Source: Lentisphaeria bacterium (GTDB taxonomy: Bacteria; Verrucomicrobiota; Lentisphaeria; Oligosphaerales; Oligosphaeraceae). From it: DNA of 64,000 nt. The stretch is taken from positions 1 to 64,000 of the forward strand of contig JAEEYQ010000024.1 of NCBI GenBank assembly GCA_016288215.1. Direction: 5' to 3'. This document shows, in pieces, positions 17,871 to 26,387 of this stretch (the first letter of the stretch is position 1; each line of letters begins with the position of its first letter). A program made the translations under genes and the position numbers. The notes below the pieces were generated by a model. That model worked only from the letters and a program-made list of their open reading frames with translations. It did not search any database and had not been told where the DNA came from.

Positions 17871-19775
17871 CTAGTTGAGGGTGATGCGCAGAATGCCGTT
17901 TTCTGGTGTAAGAGTCAGATGGACATTGCCTTGCGTGGTCTCAACAGGCTTTTCGGGCCGTTGGGGCAGGAAGAACGGGATGCTTCGAATGGCGCCGTTC
18001 TGTTCAAGACTCAAGATATAGTCGCCGGCGAAGATGTCGCCGAAAAAGGCCTTCCCCTCCGCGTCCAAATCCATGGACCGTTTTGTAAGCCATTCTTCCC
18101 CAATGAGTTGCGTTAGCATTTTCGCGGCGGGCCTGGGGGAGAAGTCTCCGTTGACGCAGGCCTGGAGGGCGTTGATCTGAGCCGGAGCCCATTGCTCCGC
18201 GAGACAGACGCTGGCCACGGCGGGGTGGGAGTAGAACAGGAGGAGATAGTCCTTCAGCATGTCGGCCTGCACATGGGAATCTTCCGCATTGACGGCCAGA
18301 GAGGAGATGTGGATGGGAAGCTGAAGGGCGGCGCTGATGCGGTTGAGGCGCTTCTCCATGCTTTGGGGAGCCACGTCCAGACGCCGCATCTCCGCGCAGA
18401 GGGTGACGCCATCCACCTGAACGCCGCTGCGCCGCACCCAGTCCACCAGCTCGATGAAGCTTTCCATGGGCGCCTCGGAGATGTCCCGCAGGGCTTGAGT
18501 GTCCCCTAAAAGCAACGTGGCGTTGGGCGAGATGGCGCGGGCGGTCTTGAAGACCTCCGTCAGGCTGTCCAGTCCAATGAAATTGTAGATTTCCTTATAG
18601 AGAAGGGCTTCATGGACGGCGTCCCATTCGGTGATGGTGTCCTTGTGGCGGGTGACGATGGTGCTCACATGCTCCAGCAGGGCCTGTCGAAGGGCGTCCT
18701 TGTCCATGTTGCGGCACATGGGCGGGGCGAACATGTAGGCGGGAATGTAGAGGGCGTAGCCGTGAACCTGCTTGCCGGCCTGCAGAACGGCGGCCACGGC
18801 GGCCTCGTCGATCTTTTTGCCCCATGCGAAATTCTCCTTCCAGACCAAGGCGTCCGAGAAGGTGACGAAATCGGTGATGGGGGAGTGGAGAACCATGTCC
18901 CGATAGGCGGGCAGGCTTTGGCGATAGGGCAAAATGGTCCGGAATGTATCTCTAAGTTCTTGTTGCCCAATGAGTTCTGTGGTAAACAGGGCGGCTTTCG
19001 CCTCAACGCCGAACTGGCAGGTGCGCCGCTTCTGGGTCAAGGTGGCCGTGGCGCCTTTCATGGGCTTGCCGTCCTTCAGCACTTCGATGCTGACGGGGAC
19101 TTTGCGGAGATGGTTGAGCCGTTCAAGGGTCTGGGAGCGCCAGTCATTGTCGTAGAAGTCACCGCCGAAGACGGGGCTGACGTTGACCACCAAATTGTCG
19201 CAGGGGGTGCCCTTTGGAATCAGAATGGCGGACATGTTGCGCAGCTGGAGAACGCCGGTCCGCTCCGCCAGATGGAAGGAGAATGCGGTGTTCTGGGCGC
19301 TGTAGCTTTCGTGGACGGGAGCCAGCATGTGGATTCGGTGCCATGTGTCCACGGGAGCCGTCACATGGAGGGAAAGCAGCTTGGGCCATGGGGCGACCTC
19401 CTGCTGCCAATAGAAGTTGAAGCTGTAGCCGGGGGTCATCTTGTAGTCGAAGCTGATGTAGAGGTGGGCGTCCTTTTCGATGACGGCGTCCACCTGCTGA
19501 TTGAGCTCCATGCTCCAAGGGCGGGGAGAGGCGCTGTTGACCTTGATGGTCAGGACGCCGCTGGAGCCGGGTTCTGGCGGCGGCGCGACCTCGAAGGTCC
19601 CCAAGCCCCCGGCACGAGGGGACCAGAACTCCAGCGGGTTCTCCGGCTCGATGAAGAAACCGTTGCGGAGGAGGGACTGGCCGTTGGGCAGATCCTCCAC
19701 GGCGAGGGAACAGGCGCAGCAGGCGACAAGGAAGAGCGCTGTCAGAGACAGCCATGGGCGATTTGGTTTTTGCAT
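17871..19775 (-). CDS. Secreted GH10-like protein with degenerate active site
   Basis: A 634-residue protein with signal peptide (SLTALFLVACCACSLAV). An N-terminal CBM4/9-like jelly roll (~30-190, 'LLRNGFF....FWSPRAGG') and a linker strand domain (~225-255) precede a GH10 barrel (~255-560). The acid/base region is 'ITEWDAVHEAL' (E389; the usual Asn before Glu is His). The nucleophile strand, normally 'hiTElDv', reads 'PIHISSLAVNA', so Glu is replaced by Ser492 and Asp by Ala. The usual 'GlQgH' strand is 'GVTLCAE'. A retaining xylanase mechanism is therefore unlikely; it may bind glycans only or use another chemistry. AGGAG precedes the ATG. It follows tonB by 33 bp on the same strand. Confidence 0.7.
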   Translation of the reverse strand: MQKPNRPWLSLTALFLVACCACSLAVEDLPNGQSLLRNGFFIEPENPLEFWSPRAGGLGTFEVAPPPEPGSSGVLTIKVNSASPRPWSMELNQQVDAVIEKDAHLYISFDYKMTPGYSFNFYWQQEVAPWPKLLSLHVTAPVDTWHRIHMLAPVHESYSAQNTAFSFHLAERTGVLQLRNMSAILIPKGTPCDNLVVNVSPVFGGDFYDNDWRSQTLERLNHLRKVPVSIEVLKDGKPMKGATATLTQKRRTCQFGVEAKAALFTTELIGQQELRDTFRTILPYRQSLPAYRDMVLHSPITDFVTFSDALVWKENFAWGKKIDEAAVAAVLQAGKQVHGYALYIPAYMFAPPMCRNMDKDALRQALLEHVSTIVTRHKDTITEWDAVHEALLYKEIYNFIGLDSLTEVFKTARAISPNATLLLGDTQALRDISEAPMESFIELVDWVRRSGVQVDGVTLCAEMRRLDVAPQSMEKRLNRISAALQLPIHISSLAVNAEDSHVQADMLKDYLLLFYSHPAVASVCLAEQWAPAQINALQACVNGDFSPRPAAKMLTQLIGEEWLTKRSMDLDAEGKAFFGDIFAGDYILSLEQNGAIRSIPFFLPQRPEKPVETTQGNVHLTLTPENGILRITLN

Positions 19776-19808
19776 CTCGTGTTCTCCTTGAATCGGGTCT
19801 TGCGCGGC

Positions 19809-20738
19809 TCAATCCTGCAGTTTCATCGTCACCGTGAGGGTGAGGAAGGTGTCCTGCACGCCGGCTTTGCTGAAAGGTTCCAGACGAATTCCATTCTGTT
19901 GGATGGCGGCGATCAGAGTCTGGACGGAACGGTTCATGAGTTCGGAATTGGAAGTCTGGCTGATGGAGATGTTGGTGATTCTTCCGTCAGCGGAGACGGT
20001 CAGTCGGATGACGACGGAGCTGGGGCGCTGGCCATTGAGCTGCGCCTTGTTAGGGGGCGTCCAATGGTCATAGAGGACGGGTTTGGCATAGCGCTCCGCA
20101 TAGTCGCCGGCATCCCGTTGGCGGGAGCGGGTCAGTGAGGAGCTACTGCTGGCGGGTTTGTCGGAGGGAATGCCTTTCGTGAACTGTTTGGACAGATCGG
20201 CGGCGGAGCGCGTCGGCGTCTTCGGTGGTGGCGTCGGCTGAGGCTTTGGCGTTTCGGTTTTGATGACCTTGGCGTTCTTCAGCCGTTCTTGAAGGCTCTT
20301 GATTTTAGTCTCCTTCGGCTCCGGCTTAGGGGGTTCCGGCTTAGGGGGCTCCGGCTTAGGGGGCTCCGGCTTAGGGGGCTCCGGCTCGGGAACTGGCTCT
20401 GGAACGGGCTCGGGCTCCGGCTCTGGCTTAGGCGGTTCGGGCTCTGGCTCCGGTTCTGGCTTTGGCGGTTCTGGCTCCGGCTCTGGCTTAGGCGGTTCGG
20501 GCTCCGGCTCCGGTTTGGGGGGCTCCGGCTCCGGCTGCGGAGGAGACACCACCGGCTCGGGCGCCGACGCGGGAGCGGGCGCGAGCTCCACTATGTCGTC
20601 TATGTCAATGTATTCTTCCTCAGGGACTTCGGGATTCACGGCAATGGCGGAAAGCGCCCAGAAGGCCGCCATGTGCACGGCAAGGCTGAAAATCCATGTC
20701 AGGACAAGGGAGCCACGATGATGCGGGGTTTCTTCCAT
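19809..20738 (-). CDS. tonB: TonB-like energy transducer with long Pro-Glu-Lys spacer
   Basis: Couples inner-membrane proton flow to outer-membrane transporters. A 309-residue protein with a short cytosolic N-terminus, one TM helix (residues ~10-33, 'LVLTWIFSLAVHMAAFWAL'), an acidic stretch, and then a periplasmic spacer of PEPEPPKPEP-type repeats (~65-140). A basic region follows, and then a C-terminal TonB-type domain (~225-309, 'SSVVIRLTVSADGRITNISISQTS'). A TolA-like role is an alternative, since exbB/exbD and tolQ/tolR are hard to tell apart by eye. The gene is 2 bp after exbD. The spacer DNA consists of near-identical CCG/CTC/GGC repeats and may vary in length. Confidence 0.8.
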   Translation of the reverse strand: MEETPHHRGSLVLTWIFSLAVHMAAFWALSAIAVNPEVPEEEYIDIDDIVELAPAPASAPEPVVSPPQPEPEPPKPEPEPEPPKPEPEPEPPKPEPEPEPEPPKPEPEPEPVPEPVPEPEPPKPEPPKPEPPKPEPPKPEPKETKIKSLQERLKNAKVIKTETPKPQPTPPPKTPTRSAADLSKQFTKGIPSDKPASSSSSLTRSRQRDAGDYAERYAKPVLYDHWTPPNKAQLNGQRPSSVVIRLTVSADGRITNISISQTSNSELMNRSVQTLIAAIQQNGIRLEPFSKAGVQDTFLTLTVTMKLQD

Positions 20739-20740
20739 GG

Positions 20741-21184
20741 CTACGGCTCCTTTCCTTTGGGGGCGGCACTCTCCGCTTGGGTGACCAGCGAGATGTTCTG
20801 CACGCCCGCGTGTTTGGCGACCCGCATGATGGCGATGACCTCCTCATAGCTGCGTTTGGCGTCCGCCCGTATCCACAAAGTCATGTCCGGCTGGACATCG
20901 CGCACGGTGGCCAAGGTGTCCTGAAGGGTTTCCAACGAGGTCAGTCCGTCTTGGAAATAGATTTTCCCCTCTTCGTCCAGCTGGACGGTGTAGAGGCTGT
21001 CTTTTTTGATTTCCTGCTTCTTGGGGTTGTTCATTTCAGGGATGACGGAACGGATGTCCGTGTTGTATTCCAAAACGGGGACGGTGATGACGAATATGAT
21101 CAGGAGCATAAACGTCAGGTCCATCAACGGCGTAATGTCGATGGAGTTTTTGATGGCCTGTCGTCTTGCCCGTGAATAACGCAT
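20741..21184 (-). CDS. exbD: ExbD/TolR-like biopolymer transport protein
   Basis: A 147-residue protein with one TM helix near the N-terminus, 'IDITPLMDLTFMLLIIFVITVPVL', including the conserved Asp needed for proton conduction. The periplasmic domain 'MTLWIRADAKRSYEEVIAIMRVAKHAGVQNISLVTQ' is the classic ExbD/TolR fold. It works with the ExbB-like protein encoded 28 bp upstream and the TonB-like protein encoded 2 bp downstream. Confidence 0.9.
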   Translation of the reverse strand: MRYSRARRQAIKNSIDITPLMDLTFMLLIIFVITVPVLEYNTDIRSVIPEMNNPKKQEIKKDSLYTVQLDEEGKIYFQDGLTSLETLQDTLATVRDVQPDMTLWIRADAKRSYEEVIAIMRVAKHAGVQNISLVTQAESAAPKGKEP

Positions 21185-21212
21185 ATAACGTATTGATTAT
21201 CAGTAGGTTATG

Positions 21213-22019
21213 TTATTGGATATAAGGTGATTGGGCACCGCTTTGAGGGGGATAGGCAATGGGTTGCTGCTGAACGGGATTGATGCGGAGGCGGTTCTGC
21301 GTTGTCTGTTGGGGCGCGGTGTCCTCCAGTTGGAGACTGGCGATGAAATCGTCCGTAAAGTCCTCCATTTCAATGCATAGACTCTGGACGCTGGTGTTGA
21401 TGTAATTGCAGCCGATCAGGGAGGGGATGGCGACAATGAGGCCGGCCACGGTGGTGAGCAGGGCCCCACTGATGCCAGGCGCGATGGCGGAAAGTTCGGG
21501 CCGTCCCTGCTGGGCAATGCCGATGAAGGTGGCCATGACGCCCCACACCGTGCCGAACAGGCCAAGGAAGGGGGCCAGCGAGACGATGGTGCCCAGCCCG
21601 TTCAGGCTGTTCTCAAGGACTTGGGCCTCTTTGTTCATGGCACGGACCATGCTGCTGCGAATCTTGTCCAGCTCCGGCTGAGTCAGGGGGCGGGGTAGCT
21701 GGCCTTGACGGAAGAACAGCTCCTTCCGCTCCGGAGAGATGTCCAAAATTCGGAGAAGCTGTTTGATGCCGTCCTGACAGATGACCTGCAGGGGTCCTGT
21801 GTTGTCCTCCAGCCGGGAGCCCATCATGACGGGAGAGGAAATGCGGCTGTAGTCCCGCATGAACTTTTTGTTGCCGCCCCGCGTCTGGATGATCTGCAGC
21901 AGTTTGCTTCCCATGATGCTCCAGGCCCAGGAGCTGAACACGGCAAGGACCCAAATGACGGCCTGACCTGCCGCATCACTTTTGGCATAGGCATATAACA
22001 CAATCTGAAGAAAGCTCAT
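21213..22019 (-). CDS. exbB: ExbB/TolQ-like proton channel protein
   Basis: A 268-residue member of the MotA/TolQ/ExbB family. TM1 lies at residues ~10-30 ('VIWVLAVFSSWAWSIMGSKL'). Two further TM helices follow in the second half, including 'GLGTIVSLAPFLGLFGTVWGVMATF' and 'GISGALLTTVAGLIVAIPSLIGCNYI', which carry the family signature. The start at 22019 (MSFLQIVLYAY) has AAGGAG 5 nt upstream; the longer upstream frame lacks such support. First gene of exbB-exbD-tonB. Confidence 0.88.
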   Translation of the reverse strand: MSFLQIVLYAYAKSDAAGQAVIWVLAVFSSWAWSIMGSKLLQIIQTRGGNKKFMRDYSRISSPVMMGSRLEDNTGPLQVICQDGIKQLLRILDISPERKELFFRQGQLPRPLTQPELDKIRSSMVRAMNKEAQVLENSLNGLGTIVSLAPFLGLFGTVWGVMATFIGIAQQGRPELSAIAPGISGALLTTVAGLIVAIPSLIGCNYINTSVQSLCIEMEDFTDDFIASLQLEDTAPQQTTQNRLRINPVQQQPIAYPPQSGAQSPYIQ

Positions 22020-22146
22020 GGCAACTCCTTGACAATAGAGAGAAAACGTCGTCTTGCCAATATAATGCCAAATAATCAATAAATAAAAGGCCTGTGGTGA
22101 AAATTATGTGGCAAATCTCCAATTTCAGCGTTTTTTTGTGGTGAAT

Positions 22147-22983
22147 TTAGTGTTGTGCAAGGTGGTCGAGGCAGGTGGCCAGCGCCCTGTATTGGCCAGG
22201 CGACAGATTTTCAGCCCGCAGACCCTCGTCCAGGCCGATTTGTGTAAATGCTTGATGGAGAATATGTTCTGAATATATGCGTTTTAGAAGGCCGAAGGTC
22301 TTCTTTCGCCGTTGGGCGAAGGCCTCTGCCGCGATGCGGGACGCCAGACGATATTCGTTCGGCGAGGCGGGGTCGGAGATGGGCTCCAGCCGCACATAGG
22401 CGGAATGGACTTCCGGCGGCGGAAAGAACACGTTTGGCGGGATGACGCGGACGATGGTGGCTCGATAGCGCATGGCCAGCCGGACAGTCAGCACGCCGTA
22501 GTCTTTGGTTCCTGTGGCGGCGGAGAGGCGGTCGGCCATCTCTTTCTGCAGGAGCACATGGAAATCCTGCGGTGGATTGGCCCCTTCCATTATATGTATA
22601 AGGAAAGGGGAGCTGCAGGAGTAGGGCAGATTGGCGATGCAGCGGAAGGGGGCCGGTCCCATCAGGGCGTCGTAGTCCTGTTTGCAGGCGTCCCCCTGAA
22701 TGAGGCGGAAGGGGGTGGAAGGGGTTTCATAGGTTTTGCGGATGAAAGCGGCCAGCCGATGGTCCAGCTCCACGGCGGTCACGTCCCCTCCCGCCGCCAG
22801 AAGGCGTTGCGTGAGGGCGCCAGTGCCGGGGCCGATTTCCAAAATGCGCTGGCCGGGATGGATGTCCGCCTCCCGCACCATGGCGTCCAGCAGGTTGGGA
22901 TCCAATAGGAAATTCTGTCCTAATTTCCTGCTGGGGTGGATGTTAAGGGAATTGAGCAGGGTGCAGAGTTCTGCTTTGTTCAT
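22147..22983 (-). CDS. rsmA: 16S rRNA (A1518/A1519) dimethyltransferase RsmA
   Basis: Dimethylates two adjacent adenines in the 3' hairpin of 16S rRNA with SAM. A 278-residue protein with 'RKLGQNFLLDPNLLDAMV' at the N-terminus, the SAM site 'ILEIGPGTGALTQRLL', acidic 'TAVELDHRLAAF', 'IQGDACKQDYDAL' and the catalytic 'IANLPYSCSSPFLIHIM' (family NLPYniS). A C-terminal helical domain is present. The start overlaps the tsaD stop by 4 bp. Confidence 0.95.
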   Translation of the reverse strand: MNKAELCTLLNSLNIHPSRKLGQNFLLDPNLLDAMVREADIHPGQRILEIGPGTGALTQRLLAAGGDVTAVELDHRLAAFIRKTYETPSTPFRLIQGDACKQDYDALMGPAPFRCIANLPYSCSSPFLIHIMEGANPPQDFHVLLQKEMADRLSAATGTKDYGVLTVRLAMRYRATIVRVIPPNVFFPPPEVHSAYVRLEPISDPASPNEYRLASRIAAEAFAQRRKKTFGLLKRIYSEHILHQAFTQIGLDEGLRAENLSPGQYRALATCLDHLAQH

Positions 22984-24062
22984 AGAGGCCGCCTGTCCAC
23001 GTTTGGAGCGAAGGGAAGGATGCCCAGCTCGGGATTGAGCCTGGCGTTGACGGGCATGGCCAGACCGTCGGAAAGGCCTCGCCGCAGATAGTGCCAGCCA
23101 AGCCCTCCGACCATGGCCGCATTATCCGTGCAGTATTTTGGCGGCGCGAGCAGCAGACGCCGTCCGCTTTTTTCGGCCCGTGTGGTCAACATGCTGCGCA
23201 GCAAGCTGTTGCAGGCGACGCCGCCACAGAGGCAAAGGGTGGGGGCGTGGGTGGCTTCGGCGGCCTGCATGGCCTTGTTGACCAGCACGTCCATGACGGC
23301 GGCCTGATAGCTGGCCACCACGTCCGCCAGCTCCTGATCGTTGAGCTGACGGTCTTTAACGGCATAGAGCAAGGAGGTTTTGACGCCACTGAAGCTGAAG
23401 TCGTAGCGGTGCTCCGGCTTCAGCGGCTTGCCAGCCGCGCCTGTGAGACTGCGGGGAAAATCGTAGGCTTTCGGGTTGCCGGATTTGGCCAGACGGTCGA
23501 TGATGGCCCCTCCCGGATAGCCCAAATCGAGAATTTTGGCCGCCTTGTCCAACGCCTCCCCCGCCGCGTCGTCCAATGTGCTGCCGAGGATGCGGGCATG
23601 GCCGTCCGCCGGAATCCACACGATGGCGGTGTGGCCGCCGGAGACCACCAGCGCGAGGACGGGAAAGCAGGAGGGGTCGTTGAGGCACTCTGGATGCTCC
23701 AGAAAGGCGCCGTAGATGTGGGCAAGAAAGTGGTTGACGCCTACGAGGGGCTTCTGCAGGGCGGCCGCCAGTCCTTTGGCATAGGCGGTGCCCACAAGCA
23801 GGGCGGGAATGAGGCCGGGGCGGTTGGTGACGGCGATTCCGTCAATGTCCTCCAACGTGGCGTTGGCCTGCTCCAGAGCTTGCCCTATGACTGGAGAAAT
23901 ATTCTTAAGATGTTCGCGTGCAGCAAGTTCTGGAATCACGCCGCCATAGCCTGCATGAAGGGCGATTTGGGAGGAGATGACGCTGGAGCGGACTTGATGG
24001 CCGTCGTTGACCAGGGAGGCGGCGGTTTCGTCGCAGCTGCTTTCGATACCAAGAATGAGCAT
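22980..24062 (-). CDS. tsaD: tRNA t6A synthesis protein TsaD (Kae1/YgjD)
   Basis: Transfers the threonylcarbamoyl group to A37 of ANN-decoding tRNAs. A 360-residue protein with 'ILGIESSCDETAASLV', the metal-binding 'GVNHFLAHIYGAFL' (H-x3-H), 'LVVSGGHTAIV' and 'GGVACNSLLRSML' in the C-terminal ASKHA lobe, and 'CTDNAAMVGGLG' with the conserved Asp. AGGA upstream of the ATG. Follows the EboF-like gene by 24 bp and overlaps rsmA. Confidence 0.95.
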   Translation of the reverse strand: MLILGIESSCDETAASLVNDGHQVRSSVISSQIALHAGYGGVIPELAAREHLKNISPVIGQALEQANATLEDIDGIAVTNRPGLIPALLVGTAYAKGLAAALQKPLVGVNHFLAHIYGAFLEHPECLNDPSCFPVLALVVSGGHTAIVWIPADGHARILGSTLDDAAGEALDKAAKILDLGYPGGAIIDRLAKSGNPKAYDFPRSLTGAAGKPLKPEHRYDFSFSGVKTSLLYAVKDRQLNDQELADVVASYQAAVMDVLVNKAMQAAEATHAPTLCLCGGVACNSLLRSMLTTRAEKSGRRLLLAPPKYCTDNAAMVGGLGWHYLRRGLSDGLAMPVNARLNPELGILPFAPNVDRRPL

Positions 24063-24086
24063 GGGGGAATCCTATTTCGCTTTGAA

Positions 24087-25391
24087 TCAGTCGGCGTGGG
24101 ATTCTGATAGGAGATCCCGCAGGCCTTCTGCCAGTTCGAGGTGGGAGGTGGCTTTTCGCAGCTCCCGCAGCCCTTCTGTGGTGCCAAGGGCCACGGGGCT
24201 GTCCGCCCGTCCGAAGGTGCCTTGGGGGCGGGAGCTGTCCGTACAGACTTTGAGGCGGGGGAGCTGCCAGAGCAGTTCGCAGGGGTCGGAGCCGAGTTTA
24301 TGTTGTAAATCTATGTGTCCCAAATAGTTAGGAGCTTCCTGGCGGTTTTTCCACCACGGATAGGCGAACCAATAGCCGCTTTTGGCGGCCAAAACGATGT
24401 CTCCGCAGAAGGGATGTTGCATGTCGAGGGATTGGGGGGAATGGACGCTGAAATGGCCGTCGCTGGCGATGTTGAGGACGGTGGAGACCAAGGGGATGTC
24501 TGCTTTGCAAGGCACATAGACGTGGGCGATCTGGTGGTCGGTGACGGCGAAGGCACGGGAGCCGAAGAGGTCGGGCTGGCAGATGTCCCCTGTCTTGCGG
24601 CACTTAAGGAGATTGGCCTCCCGCAGCAGCAGGTTGGGCATGATGACGCCACGAACCGCCGTGACGGCGTGGTCACCCCAAACCAGCACCTCATAGCCCA
24701 TGCGGTCGGCGGCTGTGGTCAGCTGTTCCAGCATGCTCCCCAGCAGAGCGGTTTGTCTGCAGAGTGCGGTGTGGTTGTTGGGGCCGTGGCGCTGCAGGCA
24801 GAAGTCTAGGTGGGGGAGGCAGGTCATGACAAAATCCGGCTCCCGGTCCCGCATGAGGGCCAAGGTGGCTTCCGCAATCCATTGGGAGGAGGCATGATTG
24901 GCCTGCGGGCCCCAATAGTTGCCGCCGGGGAAGGGGCGTTGGAGCTTCAGTCCCATGAGCAGCTCGATGTCCTCCGGCTGTCCGCACAGGCTGTAGACGA
25001 TTTTGCCACGGCTGGCCTGCAGGGGAAGAGGGGCCAACATCATGTCAGCCCGCTCGCCGAAGCTGTGCTGCTGAAACAGCAGGGCGACGGTTCCTCCCTT
25101 GGCCTGCAGGGTTTCCCAAATGCGGGGGCCTTGAATCAAATGGGCGGAGGGATTCTCCAGGTTGACTTGGCAGGACAGGCGGTCAAAATAGCCGCTGCTG
25201 ACGATGCCGTGTCTGCCGGGGGGCAGCGCTGTCCGCATGGTGGCCTGTACTGTGGCCGTGACCGCAGGGAACACGGGCCGGATGGCCTGAAAGGTCATTC
25301 GGCAGCTTTGTCCGATGACGGGATGCTCTTTGGCAAGCTCATGGCCAAGTCCCGCGCATTGGATGGAAAGGATTTTCCGTTTTGCGGGCAT
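24087..25391 (-). CDS. EboF-like alkaline phosphatase/nucleotide pyrophosphatase-family protein
   Basis: A 434-residue protein of the type I phosphodiesterase superfamily. It matches the layout of the phosphodiesterase-like proteins that accompany ebo genes: 'FPAVTATVQATMRTALPPGRHGIVSSGYFDR' with the Thr nucleophile, 'GGNYWGPQANHASSQWIAEA', 'FVMTCLPHLDFCLQRHGPN', 'VWGDHAVT' and 'LFGSRAFAVTDHQIAHVYV'. The usual first metal-binding Asp near the N-terminus appears as 'LSIQCAGLG' here, so metal site 1 may be altered. It sits 7 bp downstream of an EboC-like UbiA protein. The Ebo system is linked to membrane or periplasmic export of small precursors in cyanobacteria and other phyla; the role here is unknown. 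Confidence 0.65.
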   Translation of the reverse strand: MPAKRKILSIQCAGLGHELAKEHPVIGQSCRMTFQAIRPVFPAVTATVQATMRTALPPGRHGIVSSGYFDRLSCQVNLENPSAHLIQGPRIWETLQAKGGTVALLFQQHSFGERADMMLAPLPLQASRGKIVYSLCGQPEDIELLMGLKLQRPFPGGNYWGPQANHASSQWIAEATLALMRDREPDFVMTCLPHLDFCLQRHGPNNHTALCRQTALLGSMLEQLTTAADRMGYEVLVWGDHAVTAVRGVIMPNLLLREANLLKCRKTGDICQPDLFGSRAFAVTDHQIAHVYVPCKADIPLVSTVLNIASDGHFSVHSPQSLDMQHPFCGDIVLAAKSGYWFAYPWWKNRQEAPNYLGHIDLQHKLGSDPCELLWQLPRLKVCTDSSRPQGTFGRADSPVALGTTEGLRELRKATSHLELAEGLRDLLSESHAD

Positions 25392-25398
25392 GGCGTTA

Positions 25399-26370
25399 CT
25401 AGTTGAACGTGAAGATCATGCGCGTAAAGATGCCGATGAGCCAAAGGATAACGAGGCCAAGCGCCAGGGGAAGCACAAGGGGATGGATGGGCTGCCCGTA
25501 GGCGACGAGAAGCCACGTGGCCTGCCAGGGCATCAGGCAGCGCATGCATGCCGCCAGCATGCTCTGCATCTCCCCTGTGGAGACGAAGCGGTTCGCATAG
25601 CCGTTGACGGTGAAGAACAGAATGGCGCAGAGCATCAGCATGAGAAGGGCGCTCATGGCCAGGCCGAGATAGCCGTTCAGCGGAAGGAAGAGCAGCCCGA
25701 TCAGCCAGCCGAAGAAGAGGGGAATCATCGTCGAGAAGAGGGAGGATTGAGAGAGGCGGGTGCGGGAGGCGTTGAAATGCAGCCAGAAGATGAACCCCAC
25801 ATAGATGGAGACGGCCACCATTGGCAGCAGCGCCGCGCCGGTCAGCTGGACGGACACGGCCCCCAACAGGAAATTGAACCCCTGAATCAGCCCCAAGGCG
25901 ACGGCGGCGGAGGCGGGTTTGCCGTGGAGCCGCAGATTGTAGGCGTTGATGAGCAGAAATTGACAAAGGGCGCAGAGAAAGGCGGTTCGGCCAAGACAGA
26001 GGCTCAGGGCCAACGCAGCGGCGGCGGCCACGATGGCGGCCAGCGCACCGTGCATGGGATGGATGTCCCCTTTGGCCAAAGGACGCTCCGGATGCCGCCG
26101 CTGGTCCTGCTGCAGGTCATGCCAGTCGTTCTGCGCGCAGCCGAAGATGTACATGAGCAGAGGGCAGAGGGTCAGGCAGAGGAGACGGGTTCCCGACAGG
26201 GTGGCTCCCGTGAGCAGGGCGCTGTAGACGGCTCCCGCCCATGCGTCCCCCGGCACGGTCAGCAAGTTGGTCGGCCGGAATAAGCGGAACCATGGCAGAA
26301 GGGCGTCCCATGCGCCGCTGAAAAAACGGCGGCGGGGGCGAGCAGTAGGCGTTGTTTTGGTCGTTGACAT
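25399..26370 (-). CDS. EboC-like UbiA-family prenyltransferase
   Basis: A 323-residue polytopic membrane protein with about 8-9 hydrophobic segments. The first aspartate-rich loop is 'CAQNDWHDLQQDQRRHPERPLAKGDI' (N81-D82-x2-D85-x3-D89), the UbiA diphosphate/Mg site, with the 'ERP.P.G' ending seen in EboC. The N-terminal 'LFRPTNLLTVPGDAWAGA' also fits EboC ('RPaNlvTa..D...G'). The second Asp motif usual in UbiA is not obvious ('FNASRTRLSQS'), as in EboC. It probably prenylates or flips a small lipid-linked precursor; the substrate is unknown. It is followed 7 bp later by the EboF-like gene. No other ebo genes (eboA, B, D, E) are in the window. Confidence 0.65.
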   Translation of the reverse strand: MSTTKTTPTARPRRRFFSGAWDALLPWFRLFRPTNLLTVPGDAWAGAVYSALLTGATLSGTRLLCLTLCPLLMYIFGCAQNDWHDLQQDQRRHPERPLAKGDIHPMHGALAAIVAAAAALALSLCLGRTAFLCALCQFLLINAYNLRLHGKPASAAVALGLIQGFNFLLGAVSVQLTGAALLPMVAVSIYVGFIFWLHFNASRTRLSQSSLFSTMIPLFFGWLIGLLFLPLNGYLGLAMSALLMLMLCAILFFTVNGYANRFVSTGEMQSMLAACMRCLMPWQATWLLVAYGQPIHPLVLPLALGLVILWLIGIFTRMIFTFN

Positions 26371-26387
26371 GGTTGTTCAAAATAGGG

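Noticed and set aside
18612-20138. A 508-residue plus-strand ORF
   Set aside because: Lies antisense across the GH10-like and tonB genes, which have signal peptide, domain motifs and ribosome-binding sites; the antisense product matches nothing.
20299-20721. A Gly-Ser-rich plus-strand ORF (GSGLGGSG repeats)
   Set aside because: Antisense reading of the Pro-Glu-Lys spacer of tonB; composition follows from the repeat.
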